Assembly (NCBI GenBank): GCA_000403295.2
Contig: KE159605.1
Span: forward strand, 775,239 to 839,238
Reading direction: 5' to 3'
From: Lachnospiraceae bacterium M18-1
GTDB taxonomy: Bacteria; Bacillota; Clostridia; Lachnospirales; Lachnospiraceae
DNA: 64,000 bases
Part shown: in pieces, positions 56,760 through 64,000 of the stretch
Layout: each line of letters opens with the position of its first letter
How positions within the stretch are numbered: the stretch's first letter is position 1
Position numbers and translations under genes: made by a program
The notes under the pieces: model-generated
Seen by the model: only the letters and a program-made list of their open reading frames with translations
What the model was told of the DNA's origin: nothing
Databases searched by the model: none

Positions 56760-58247
56760 TCAATCTTCTGCCGGTATACGCCCGTACATCTTTGTCATCC
56801 GGAAGATCTCCCTGGTCAGTTCTTCCGTGATCTGGCCTTTTGTCAGCCTCCATACCCAGTTATTGCCCAGTGTGGAAGGGATATTGATCCTTGCCTTCTC
56901 ATCCAGGCAGAGAAAATCCTGCATCGGAATGATGCACAGATCCGCAACGCTTCCCATTGCCATAGCAATGAAATCCCAGGCCAGGGTATCTTCGTCCAGC
57001 GCCGGCTTGCGCAGGTACTCCTTTGCAAAATCCCGGCATCCCTTGTCTACATTATGATACCAGCCCCGGGTGGTATCATTGTCATGAGTCCCTGTATAGA
57101 CCACGCAGTTCGGGATATAGGTATGAGGCAGATAATTGGCCGCCTCCCTGGAGTCAAACGCAAACTGGATCACCTTCATCCCCGGGAAACCGGTGTCCCT
57201 CAAAAGCTGTAGCACCGTATCCGTCAGATAGCCCAGATCTTCGGCAATGATATCCAGCTTGCCAAGCTTCTTCTCTATAGCCCTAAAAAATGCGATTCCC
57301 GGCCCCGGCTTCCAGCATCCGTTGACCGCCGTCTCGTCTCCGTAGGGAATGGTATAATATTCATCAAATCCGCGGAAATGGTCGATCCGGACCTTGTCGT
57401 ACAGCTTGAAGCTGTAAGCGATCCGCTTAGCCCACCATTCATAGTCCGTTTTCTTGTGATACTCCCAGTCATACAACGGATTGCCCCACAGCTGTCCCGT
57501 AGCCGAAAACGCATCCGGCGGACAGCCCGCAACCGCGATAGGCAGGTTTTCCTCGTCAAACTGGAACAGTTCCGGATTGGCCCAGGTATCCGCGCTGTCA
57601 AACGCCACATAGATCGGGATGTCACCGATGATCTGCACGCCCTGCTTATTGGCGTATGCATGCAGCTTTCTCCACTGGCGGTCAAACTCATACTGCTGGA
57701 ACCGGTAGAAATCGATTTCTTCTTTCAGTTCCCTTTTCGCCTCTTCCAGCGCCTTCGGATCCCGGTCCCGGTATTCCTTGGGCCACTCAATCCAGCTCTT
57801 GCCGCCCTGATGGTCCTTGATCGCCATATACAGGCAGTATTCTGTCAGCCAGTCCTCATTTTTTTTCAAAAACTCTTCATATTCTTCATTCTTTTTGAAC
57901 CGGTGAAACGCTTTCCTAAGCACCTTGAACCGTCCAAAATACAGTGCTTCATAGTCGATCCGATCCTTCTGCTTTCCAAAATTCCCGGCCTTGCACTCTG
58001 ATTTTGTCAAAAGCCCTTCCTTTCTGAGTGTTTTCAGATCGATAAAATACGGATTCCCCGCAAATGTGGAAAAGGACTGATAAGGAGAATCTCCGTAACC
58101 CGTAGGCCCCAGCGGCAGGATCTGCCACTTGCTCTGCCCGGCCGCCTTCAGCTGGTCTACAAATTCATACGCTTCCTTAGAAAAACAGCCGATTCCATAT
58201 TTCGAAGGCAATGCAAAAATCGGAAGCAAAATTCCACTTTCTCTCAT
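56760..58247 (-). CDS. malQ: 4-alpha-glucanotransferase (amylomaltase)
   Basis: 495-aa GH77 enzyme that transfers alpha-1,4-glucan segments. Starts [20 protein letters not shown]; catalytic region [16 protein letters not shown] (nucleophile Asp), [14 protein letters not shown] (acid/base Glu), [11 protein letters not shown] (third acid). Full length. It overlaps the phosphorylase gene by 4 bp; together they mobilise maltodextrin and glycogen. Confidence 0.96.
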   Translation of the reverse strand: MRESGILLPIFALPSKYGIGCFSKEAYEFVDQLKAAGQSKWQILPLGPTGYGDSPYQSFSTFAGNPYFIDLKTLRKEGLLTKSECKAGNFGKQKDRIDYEALYFGRFKVLRKAFHRFKKNEEYEEFLKKNEDWLTEYCLYMAIKDHQGGKSWIEWPKEYRDRDPKALEEAKRELKEEIDFYRFQQYEFDRQWRKLHAYANKQGVQIIGDIPIYVAFDSADTWANPELFQFDEENLPIAVAGCPPDAFSATGQLWGNPLYDWEYHKKTDYEWWAKRIAYSFKLYDKVRIDHFRGFDEYYTIPYGDETAVNGCWKPGPGIAFFRAIEKKLGKLDIIAEDLGYLTDTVLQLLRDTGFPGMKVIQFAFDSREAANYLPHTYIPNCVVYTGTHDNDTTRGWYHNVDKGCRDFAKEYLRKPALDEDTLAWDFIAMAMGSVADLCIIPMQDFLCLDEKARINIPSTLGNNWVWRLTKGQITEELTREIFRMTKMYGRIPAED

Positions 58248-60676
58248 ATAGATTTTTCCTCCTGTTCCTCTGGCTTTTCCTGAACTGTATTTTCAGAATC
58301 TGCGTTTTCCTCTTCAGGCTCTTTGCATTCTTCTGTATTTTCACAAGCATCTGTCTTTAAGTTCCAGATATCCCGGTTATATTCCTCGATGGTCCGGTCA
58401 GATGAGAAAAATCCTGCTTTCGCAATATTCACCAGCATCTTTTTCGCCCATGCCGTCCGGTCCTCATAACTCTTTAACGCCTCTTCCTTTTTCTTTGTAT
58501 ATGCCTTAAAGTCAAGCAGCGTCATGAACCAGTCTTTATTTAAGAGTTCGTTTTTCAGTCTCGTCAGATTCTCTTCCTGTCCGATCTCCAGCATCTTCTC
58601 GCACGTAATAAAATCAATTGCCGCTTTGATATCCGGATCCTTCTCATAATAGCTCCTGGAAACATAATCCGCATGGTCATAGTGCTTGATGACTTCATCG
58701 CTCTCCGCGCCGAACACAAAGATATTATCGTCCCCTACCAGCTCGTGGATCTCCACATTTGCACCGTCCTCGGTTCCCAGGGTGACCGCACCGTTGAGCA
58801 TGAACTTCATATTGCCGGTGCCGCTGGCTTCCTTGGATGCCAGAGAAATCTGCTCGGAAATGTCGCATGCCGGGATCAGTTTTTCTGCCTTTGTCACATT
58901 ATAGTTCTCTACCATGACCACTTTCAGATAAGGGCTGACCTCAGGATCCTTGTTCACGATCTCCTGCAGGCAGAGGATCAGATGGATGATGTCCTTCGCG
59001 ATCACATAAGCCGGAGCCGCCTTTGCCCCGAATATCACTGTGATCGGAGTGGCAGGCTTCTTTCCTGCCTTGATCTCCAGATACTTGTGGATCACATAAA
59101 GGGCGTTCATCTGCTGCCGCTTGTACTCATGGAGACGCTTGATCTGGATATCAAAAATAGAGCCGGGATCCAGTTCTATCCCCTGCGTGCGCTTTAGATA
59201 CTCACAGAGCACCTTTTTATTTTGATCTTTAATTTCCAGAAGCCGTCCCAGTACCTTTTCATCCTGTTCAAATTCGAGAAGCTTTTCCAGCTCCTTCGCA
59301 TCCTTCTTGTATCCGGTCCCGATCTGTTCGTCCAAAAGCCTGGTCAGGAGAGGATTGCAGTACAGAAGCCAGCGGCGGAACGTAATGCCGTTGGTCTTGT
59401 TGTTGAACTTCTCCGGATAGATTCTGTAGAAGTTGTGCAGCTCGTTGTCCTTCAGAATCTCTGTATGAAGGGCAGCCACACCATTCACACTGAATCCGTA
59501 ATGGATATCTATATGGGCCATATGTACCACATCCTCGTGGTCGATGATCGCAACGCTCTCATCCGAGTATTCATTTACCTTTTCCGAGTATTCATCAGAA
59601 AACTTCCGGCTCACCGAATGCTTGCTGATGACGGTATACTTTCTCCTCACTTTGTCATCCAGGATCTCAATGATCGGCACAAGCTGGGGAACCACCTTTT
59701 TCAGATAAGCCATGGGCCATTTTTCCAGCGCCTCTGCCAGGATCGTATGGTTCGTATATGCACAGGTCCGGGAAACCACGTCGATAGCTTCGTCCATATC
59801 CAGCCCCCGGGCGGTCAGAAGCCGGATCAGCTCCGGAATCACCATCGTAGGATGGGTATCATTGATCTGGATCACTGCGTAATCCGGCAGATCATAGAGA
59901 TTGCTTCCCCGCGCCGTACATTCATCGAGGATCAGCTGTGCTCCGTTGCTGACCATAAAATACTGCTGATAGATCCGAAGCAGCCGCCCGTTGTCATCGC
60001 TGTCATCCGGATACAGGAACAGAGTCAGGTTCTTTGCGATATCCTCTTTGTCAAAGCTGATCCCATCCGATACGATGGCTTCCTCCACGCTGTCCACGTC
60101 AAAAAGATGAAGCTTGTTCGTCCTGTTTTCATAACCTGTCACTTCAATATCGTACATTCTGGACTGCAGGGTCAATCCCCGGAAAGTAACCGGATAGGAG
60201 ACGTCTGTTTTCACAAGCCAGCTCTTTTCTTCGATCCACGGATTCGGAGTCTCTTTCTGCAGCTGGTCTTCAAATTCCTGCTTAAACAGCCCCAGGTGAT
60301 AATTCAGCCCGATTCCGTCGCCGCACATTCCCAGCGTGGCGATGGAATCCAAAAAGCACGCCGCAAGACGGCCAAGACCACCGTTTCCAAGGGACGGCTC
60401 CGGCTCCAGCTCTTCAATCTCGCAAATGTCCTTTCCGTTTTTGGCAAGGACATCCCGCACTTCCTCATAGATTCCCAGATTGATCATGTTGTTTGACAAC
60501 AGCTTTCCGATCAGAAATTCTGCGGAAATATAGTAAATCTTTTTCTTTTCCTGAGGCGCTTCCTTTTCTTTTGCAAGATTTTGTACCATCTGAAGGAGTG
60601 CGCCGTAGATTTCTTCATTTGATGCTTCTGCAATTCCCTTTCCCAGATGTGTCTGCAATGTTTCCTGTACGCTCAT
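58244..60676 (-). CDS. glgP: Glycogen/maltodextrin phosphorylase with acidic tail
   Basis: 810-aa GT35 enzyme releasing glucose-1-phosphate. Conserved parts: [30 protein letters not shown], and the PLP site [20 protein letters not shown]. After the usual end ([12 protein letters not shown]) there are about 35 extra residues, nearly all Glu, Asp, Asn and Gln, ending [12 protein letters not shown] use ATG 60676; AAGGAGG lies 14 bases before it, longer than ideal, but the next in-frame ATG (60709) contains the ribosome site inside the gene. It heads the glgP-malQ operon. Confidence 0.92.
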   Translation of the reverse strand: MSVQETLQTHLGKGIAEASNEEIYGALLQMVQNLAKEKEAPQEKKKIYYISAEFLIGKLLSNNMINLGIYEEVRDVLAKNGKDICEIEELEPEPSLGNGGLGRLAACFLDSIATLGMCGDGIGLNYHLGLFKQEFEDQLQKETPNPWIEEKSWLVKTDVSYPVTFRGLTLQSRMYDIEVTGYENRTNKLHLFDVDSVEEAIVSDGISFDKEDIAKNLTLFLYPDDSDDNGRLLRIYQQYFMVSNGAQLILDECTARGSNLYDLPDYAVIQINDTHPTMVIPELIRLLTARGLDMDEAIDVVSRTCAYTNHTILAEALEKWPMAYLKKVVPQLVPIIEILDDKVRRKYTVISKHSVSRKFSDEYSEKVNEYSDESVAIIDHEDVVHMAHIDIHYGFSVNGVAALHTEILKDNELHNFYRIYPEKFNNKTNGITFRRWLLYCNPLLTRLLDEQIGTGYKKDAKELEKLLEFEQDEKVLGRLLEIKDQNKKVLCEYLKRTQGIELDPGSIFDIQIKRLHEYKRQQMNALYVIHKYLEIKAGKKPATPITVIFGAKAAPAYVIAKDIIHLILCLQEIVNKDPEVSPYLKVVMVENYNVTKAEKLIPACDISEQISLASKEASGTGNMKFMLNGAVTLGTEDGANVEIHELVGDDNIFVFGAESDEVIKHYDHADYVSRSYYEKDPDIKAAIDFITCEKMLEIGQEENLTRLKNELLNKDWFMTLLDFKAYTKKKEEALKSYEDRTAWAKKMLVNIAKAGFFSSDRTIEEYNRDIWNLKTDACENTEECKEPEEENADSENTVQEKPEEQEEKSI

Positions 60677-60844
60677 AGTTTGTTTCAAATCCTCCTTAAA
60701 TATAATCATATTTTTGCGGTCATGCCGCCGCCCGGGCACAAGCAGTCATAAAATATTACTCTTATACTTTGTCTGCGCATCCCCGTTTCGGCATCTGGCT
60801 GCAATTCAAGCCAAATCCGATGACTTTGTTCTTTGCACAGATAC

Positions 60845-61669
60845 TTACCCCTGTTTCCCAATGTAGTATAATTCGATGGGATCAATGGGATCGATGGGAT
60901 TTTCCTGCTCCATCTTCGTATTGCGCCCATGACGGCGCAGAAGCTCCCCGCCCTTGTTATAGAACCAGAAGGAATAGGTCAGGATCAGCTTTACCTTGCC
61001 CATCTTTTCTTTTGTTGTCCTGTGATAATAGTTCCCTCCGGTCTCAAAGGCCGTTTTCTTATGGATCATGGAGATCAGTTCGGTCTCACAGGTCACAGGC
61101 TCCGGCAGAATGGTATAGGCCCTGCCCACACAGTCAGGCTTGTGAGCGTCGCTTCCCCCTACCCGGACTTTGTCATATTTTTTAGCCAGCTTTAAAGCAT
61201 TCTCGTTGGATTCCTCCGATTCACAGCAGTTAAAGGTCTCTACAAAATCAAACCGCTTCATCAGTTCCGGGGATCTGCGGTAGCGCTTGGTATTGGCAAA
61301 GCTCAGATACTTCTCCCCGCACGGATGGGCAGGCCCGAGCACGCCGCCGTTGCGGTGTACAAAATCAATCAGGACGGAAACCCGCATCCCCCTGAGTTCC
61401 AGCAGGCGCATCTTCACTCCTTCCGGCATGATGACCAGTATGTGTCCTGCATCGCGGGTATCGTACTCAATCCCTTTCAATACGACAAAATCTTTATGCC
61501 GCTTTCCCTTAATATGGTTCTTCCAGTAACGGTATCCCTTGTAGGTGTTGTGATCCGTGATCACCATCCCCTGGAATCCCTTCGCCTTGAGAAGCATAAT
61601 ATACTCTTCCACACTGACCTTACTGTCCAGAGACCCTTCCTTAACGTGACAATGCATATCAATTTTCAT
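60845..61669 (-). CDS. PHP-domain phosphoesterase
   Basis: 274 aa. The metal-binding residues of the PHP fold are visible: DMHCHVKEGS, ITDHNTYKGY, GIEYDTRDAGHILV, and GGSDAHKPDCVG near residue 190. Single-domain PHP proteins of this size hydrolyse phosphate esters such as nucleotide 3',5'-bisphosphates or histidinol phosphate-like compounds; the substrate is uncertain. The C-terminus has a short repeat NPIDPIDPIE encoded by a 9-bp tandem. Confidence 0.82.
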   Translation of the reverse strand: MKIDMHCHVKEGSLDSKVSVEEYIMLLKAKGFQGMVITDHNTYKGYRYWKNHIKGKRHKDFVVLKGIEYDTRDAGHILVIMPEGVKMRLLELRGMRVSVLIDFVHRNGGVLGPAHPCGEKYLSFANTKRYRRSPELMKRFDFVETFNCCESEESNENALKLAKKYDKVRVGGSDAHKPDCVGRAYTILPEPVTCETELISMIHKKTAFETGGNYYHRTTKEKMGKVKLILTYSFWFYNKGGELLRRHGRNTKMEQENPIDPIDPIELYYIGKQG

Positions 61670-61729
61670 TCATATATCATCTCCTTAACTGTCGATAGAG
61701 TTTACCCCCTTCTTATCCTGTGTTTTTTA

Positions 61730-62524
61730 TTATTTCTTATTCTTTTTCGGTGCAGCTTTTTTCTTTTTCTGATTCTTTCCTGCAGTTCCCTTTTTTGCAG
61801 CAGCCGGCTTTTTGTCCAGTTCATCGATCATGGCGCGCGCTTTTGCCACTTCGTTCGCAGTGGAATTCTGTTCGCGGATCTTCCTTGCTTTTTCCAAAGT
61901 CTGCTTTTTCTGCTTACCAGATTCCATCAAAAGCTGCACGGCAATCCCTGCAACTACAAGGACTCCGATCACTGCATACCGAACGATCTGATTGTCGAAC
62001 GGCAGGAAGGACATGATTCCCGTGCCGGCGCTCATACCGCCATTAATACCTGTGATCACGATGATGATCAGCTCCGCAAAGCGGATCGTAAAGAGTGCCA
62101 CAACCAGGCCGATTCCAGCGCAGGCCAGCGCGATCTTCCAGTCCTTCGGCTGCAGGGCGATCAGCGCAAAAGAACTTCCCGTGATCCAGGCGATCAGAAA
62201 TACCCCTACATGATAAAATACCGCGCCCAGAATTGCCAGAAGGATTCCTCCCACCGCGCCGCAGATCAGGATCAGATTGGAACTCAAGTGAAATGCCGCA
62301 GCCGCTCCGACACCGATTCCGAACCCCAGCGCCAGTCCCAGGATTGCCGCCCACACCCGTATAAGCTTGAGTCCGAAGAAGCACCATAAAAGCCCGATCA
62401 CAATGGAGAGCACCGATGCGATCATTAGTACATTCTTCACCGGTCCTCCAATTCCCTCCAAATTCTTGAGGACTGCTTCATAGTCCATACCCTGCATGCT
62501 GCTCATCAGTTTGTTTACATCCAT
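61730..62524 (-). CDS. DUF4203-like multipass membrane protein
   Basis: 264 aa. Seven to eight membrane segments in residues about 28-200 (GIVGLLWCFFGLKLI-like first segment, then GLALGFGIGVGAAAAF). The C-terminal about 60 residues are very basic and lysine-rich (KKPAAAKKGTAGKNQKKKKA), probably cytoplasmic and nucleic-acid or lipid binding. The function is unknown. It is divergent from asnA. ATG 62524 is preceded by GGAGT. Confidence 0.65.
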   Translation of the reverse strand: MDVNKLMSSMQGMDYEAVLKNLEGIGGPVKNVLMIASVLSIVIGLLWCFFGLKLIRVWAAILGLALGFGIGVGAAAAFHLSSNLILICGAVGGILLAILGAVFYHVGVFLIAWITGSSFALIALQPKDWKIALACAGIGLVVALFTIRFAELIIIVITGINGGMSAGTGIMSFLPFDNQIVRYAVIGVLVVAGIAVQLLMESGKQKKQTLEKARKIREQNSTANEVAKARAMIDELDKKPAAAKKGTAGKNQKKKKAAPKKNKK

Positions 62525-62565
62525 AGCTCCATACTCCTTTGTCCCTTATAAATTTTTCTCCCTGG

Positions 62566-62601
62566 TATACTGACGCCAGCACATCCTGAATGGTCAGTAT
62601 A
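62566..62601. promoter_or_regulatory. Perfect 9-bp palindrome upstream of the membrane-protein gene
   Basis: TATACTGAC (62566-62574) and GTCAGTATA (62593-62601), 18 bp apart, about 42 bp before the gene on the minus strand. It may be an operator or a 5' stem-loop; no T-run follows, so it is not a terminator. Confidence 0.4.
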
Positions 62602-62684
62602 TCTAAACTTTACCGATGAAGTTTTTCTATGAATTTATTCTACCAATTTTTAGTGTATTATACAAGAAAAAATTTGAGAGGCCG

Positions 62685-62713
62685 TTGACAATTTTAGAAA
62701 CAGTTATTAAAAT
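62685..62713 (+). promoter_or_regulatory. Promoter of asnA
   Basis: TTGACA (62685-62690), 17-bp spacer, TAAAAT (62708-62713), about 60 bp before the start codon. No room for a T-box leader. Confidence 0.75.
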
Positions 62714-62771
62714 ATTTGGTAGCTGTTTTGAACAGTGATCTGCCATACTAATTTTAAAGGAGTTTATGCAT

Positions 62772-63782
62772 ATGGAGCATTTAGTTATTCCTGACGGATA
62801 CCGTTCCCCGCTGACAATCCGGGAGACCGAGGTAGCCATCAAGGAAGTCAAGGATCATTTTGAACGCGCCCTGGCGAAGTCACTGCATCTGACCCGTGTT
62901 TCGGCGCCCCTGTTTGTCCGGCCCGAATCCGGTCTGAACGACAACCTGAACGGAGTGGAGCGCCCCGTGGCATTCGGCATCCGGGAACAGGATGAAGCCC
63001 AGGCTGAGATTGTTCACTCCCTTGCCAAGTGGAAACGCCATGCCCTCAAGCACTACGGTTTTCACTCCGGAGAAGGCTTATACACGGATATGAGCGCCAT
63101 CCGCCGGGATGAGGACACAGACAATATCCATTCTTTATATGTGGATCAGTGGGACTGGGAAAAGGTCATTTCCAAAGAAGAACGGAATATGGAAACGCTG
63201 GAGTATACAGTACGGAAGGTATTCAGCGCCTTAAAGGAGACGGAAGAGTTCATCTCCAGACGCTACAATTACATAGAGCCCCTTCTTCCGGAGGATATTT
63301 TCTTTATCACTTCCCAGGAGCTGGAGGATATGTATCCGGACTGCACCCCGAAGGAACGGGAGAACCGGATCACTAAAGTGAAAAAGGCGGTCTTTGTTTC
63401 CCAGATTGGGAAAGAACTTGCTTCCGGACAGAAGCATGACGGCCGTGCGCCGGACTATGACGACTGGGAGCTGAACGGAGATATCCTGGTCTGGTATCCG
63501 GTCCTGAATATGGGGCTGGAACTTTCTTCCATGGGAATCCGTGTGGATGAAGATTCTTTGTCCAGGCAGTTAAAGCTGGCCGGATGCGAGGAACAGGCCG
63601 GTCTGCCTTTCCAGAAAGCTCTGCTGAACCGGGAACTGCCCTATACCATCGGGGGCGGCATCGGCCAGTCCAGAATCTGTATGTATTATCTGCGCAAGGC
63701 ACATATCGGGGAGGTACAGTCATCCATCTGGCCGGAAGATGCATTGCATGAGGCCAGGGAGCATGGGATTCAGTTATTGTAA
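62772..63782 (+). CDS. asnA: Aspartate-ammonia ligase
   Basis: 336 aa. Makes asparagine from aspartate and ammonia with ATP; class II synthetase-like fold. Recognisable parts: [59 protein letters not shown], and [24 protein letters not shown] use the second ATG (62772), 9 bases after AAAGGAG; the ATG at 62766 is only 3 bases away. Its TAA stop is followed after one base by an IS66-type left end, so its natural downstream region is lost. Confidence 0.95.
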   Translation: MEHLVIPDGYRSPLTIRETEVAIKEVKDHFERALAKSLHLTRVSAPLFVRPESGLNDNLNGVERPVAFGIREQDEAQAEIVHSLAKWKRHALKHYGFHSGEGLYTDMSAIRRDEDTDNIHSLYVDQWDWEKVISKEERNMETLEYTVRKVFSALKETEEFISRRYNYIEPLLPEDIFFITSQELEDMYPDCTPKERENRITKVKKAVFVSQIGKELASGQKHDGRAPDYDDWELNGDILVWYPVLNMGLELSSMGIRVDEDSLSRQLKLAGCEEQAGLPFQKALLNRELPYTIGGGIGQSRICMYYLRKAHIGEVQSSIWPEDALHEAREHGIQLL

Positions 63783-63783
63783 T

Positions 63784-64000
63784 GTAAGCACGAAATAATC
63801 CGTATCTATGAATCCTCCATCATTTTTGATACAATAGCTCCAAATCAAGGAGGTATTGCCTATGAATGAAACGAACCTTACAAAAGAAGATTTCTGGATG
63901 AAGCGAATTCAGGATTTCCAAAAAAGCGGATTGTCAAGAAAAGAATGGTGTCAGGAAAATCAAGTCCCCCTGTCGACTTTCAGTTATTGGATCAGAAAAC
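63784..64000 (+). mobile_element. Left end of an IS66-family element
   Basis: GTAAGCACGAAATAATCC at 63784 has the GTAAGC start typical of IS66 ends, followed by a TnpA-like gene. The right end is outside the window, so the length and the expected 8-bp duplication (ATTGTAAT, 63776-63783) cannot be confirmed. It begins one base after the asnA stop codon. Confidence 0.75.
63862..64000 (+). CDS. tnpA: IS66 accessory protein TnpA (N-terminal part)
   Basis: 46 codons visible before the window ends: MNETNLTKEDFWMKRIQDFQ... with SGLSRKEWCQENQVPLSTFSY, the helix-turn-helix region typical of IS66 OrfA/TnpA proteins. AAGGAGG (63848-63854) precedes the ATG. IS66 elements usually carry tnpA, tnpB and tnpC. 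Confidence 0.85.
   Translation, partial: MNETNLTKEDFWMKRIQDFQKSGLSRKEWCQENQVPLSTFSYWIRK

Noticed and set aside
60770..60800. A fourth copy of the post-terminator repeat (GCGCATCCCCG)
   Set aside because: Only 11 bases match and the hairpin is missing.
63784..63810. IS66 as the helper of the GTTAC-ended MITEs (both imply 8-bp duplications)
   Set aside because: The ends differ (GTAAGCACG versus GTTACWGTTCAC); shared duplication length alone is not enough.
1..64000. CRISPR array, prophage or rRNA operon
   Set aside because: The repeats are dispersed and palindromic, not regularly spaced; no phage structural genes, cas genes or rRNA sequences were seen.

Overview
The window looks like chromosome of a spore-forming, anaerobic member of the Lachnospiraceae (Bacillota, Clostridia). 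The evidence is the gene content and order: dgt-dnaG-rpoD-trmK-nif3, infC-rpmI-rplT with an AUU-start infC, a GerA/SpoVAF spore protein, a glycyl radical enzyme, GHKL/LytTR two-component pairs, and clostridial Shine-Dalgarno sequences. Most genes are housekeeping or nutrient genes. The accessory parts are a BceAB-like/two-component island (about 10.2-17.8 kb), a nucleoside operon interrupted by an insertion sequence (17.9-28.6 kb), and several families of small palindromic repeats.

Layout. 1-2 kb: start of an acidic protein, three copies or parts of a small mobile repeat, then aroC. 2-6.5 kb (minus): cupin-HTH regulator and potABCD for polyamine uptake. 6.6-9.9 kb: TGS-domain nucleoside kinase and an unrecognised 381-aa protein. 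10.2-14.7 kb (minus): two tandem LytTR regulator/GHKL kinase pairs and a possible permease remnant. The divergent ABC transporter at 14.9-17.8 kb has the topology of antimicrobial-peptide sensing and detoxification modules. 17.9-25.8 kb (minus): yjjI-type glycyl radical enzyme, its activase, nucleoside hydrolase, and a four-gene nucleoside ABC importer. A 1.9-kb IS with a 5-bp target duplication sits 24 bp upstream of this operon and separates it from a divergent Crp/Fnr-type regulator.

28.7-38.1 kb (minus): nif3, trmK, rpoD, dnaG, dgt; polyphosphate:AMP phosphotransferase; a HexNAc-1-kinase-like protein coupled to a sugar nucleotidyltransferase. 38.1-41 kb: repeats, XRE regulator, tRNA-Leu(AAG), the rplT-rpmI-infC operon with its leader. 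41-49.4 kb: NSS transporter, MATE exporter, cytidylate-kinase-like protein, NhaD-type antiporter with a structured leader, GerA-family protein, M23 peptidase. 49.6-54 kb: class I aminotransferase, a Cys/Gly-rich small protein, short genes, and a TruA paralogue whose catalytic Asp is replaced by Glu. 54-64 kb: feoAB, malQ-glgP, PHP phosphoesterase, DUF4203-like membrane protein, asnA, and the left end of an IS66-type element.

The strongest new observations are these. (1) The YjjI/YjjW glycyl radical pair lies in an operon with nucleoside uptake and hydrolysis genes; from memory, E. coli yjjI/yjjW lie beside deoCABD, so both point to anaerobic nucleoside or pentose catabolism. (2) A family of about 146-197 bp elements has GTTAC...GTAAC ends, nested hairpins and 8-bp target duplications visible at four copies. 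(3) A second hairpin repeat lies just past a terminator in each of its three copies and shows compensatory base changes. (4) The TruA catalytic residue is changed. (5) A structured leader precedes the Na+/H+ antiporter.
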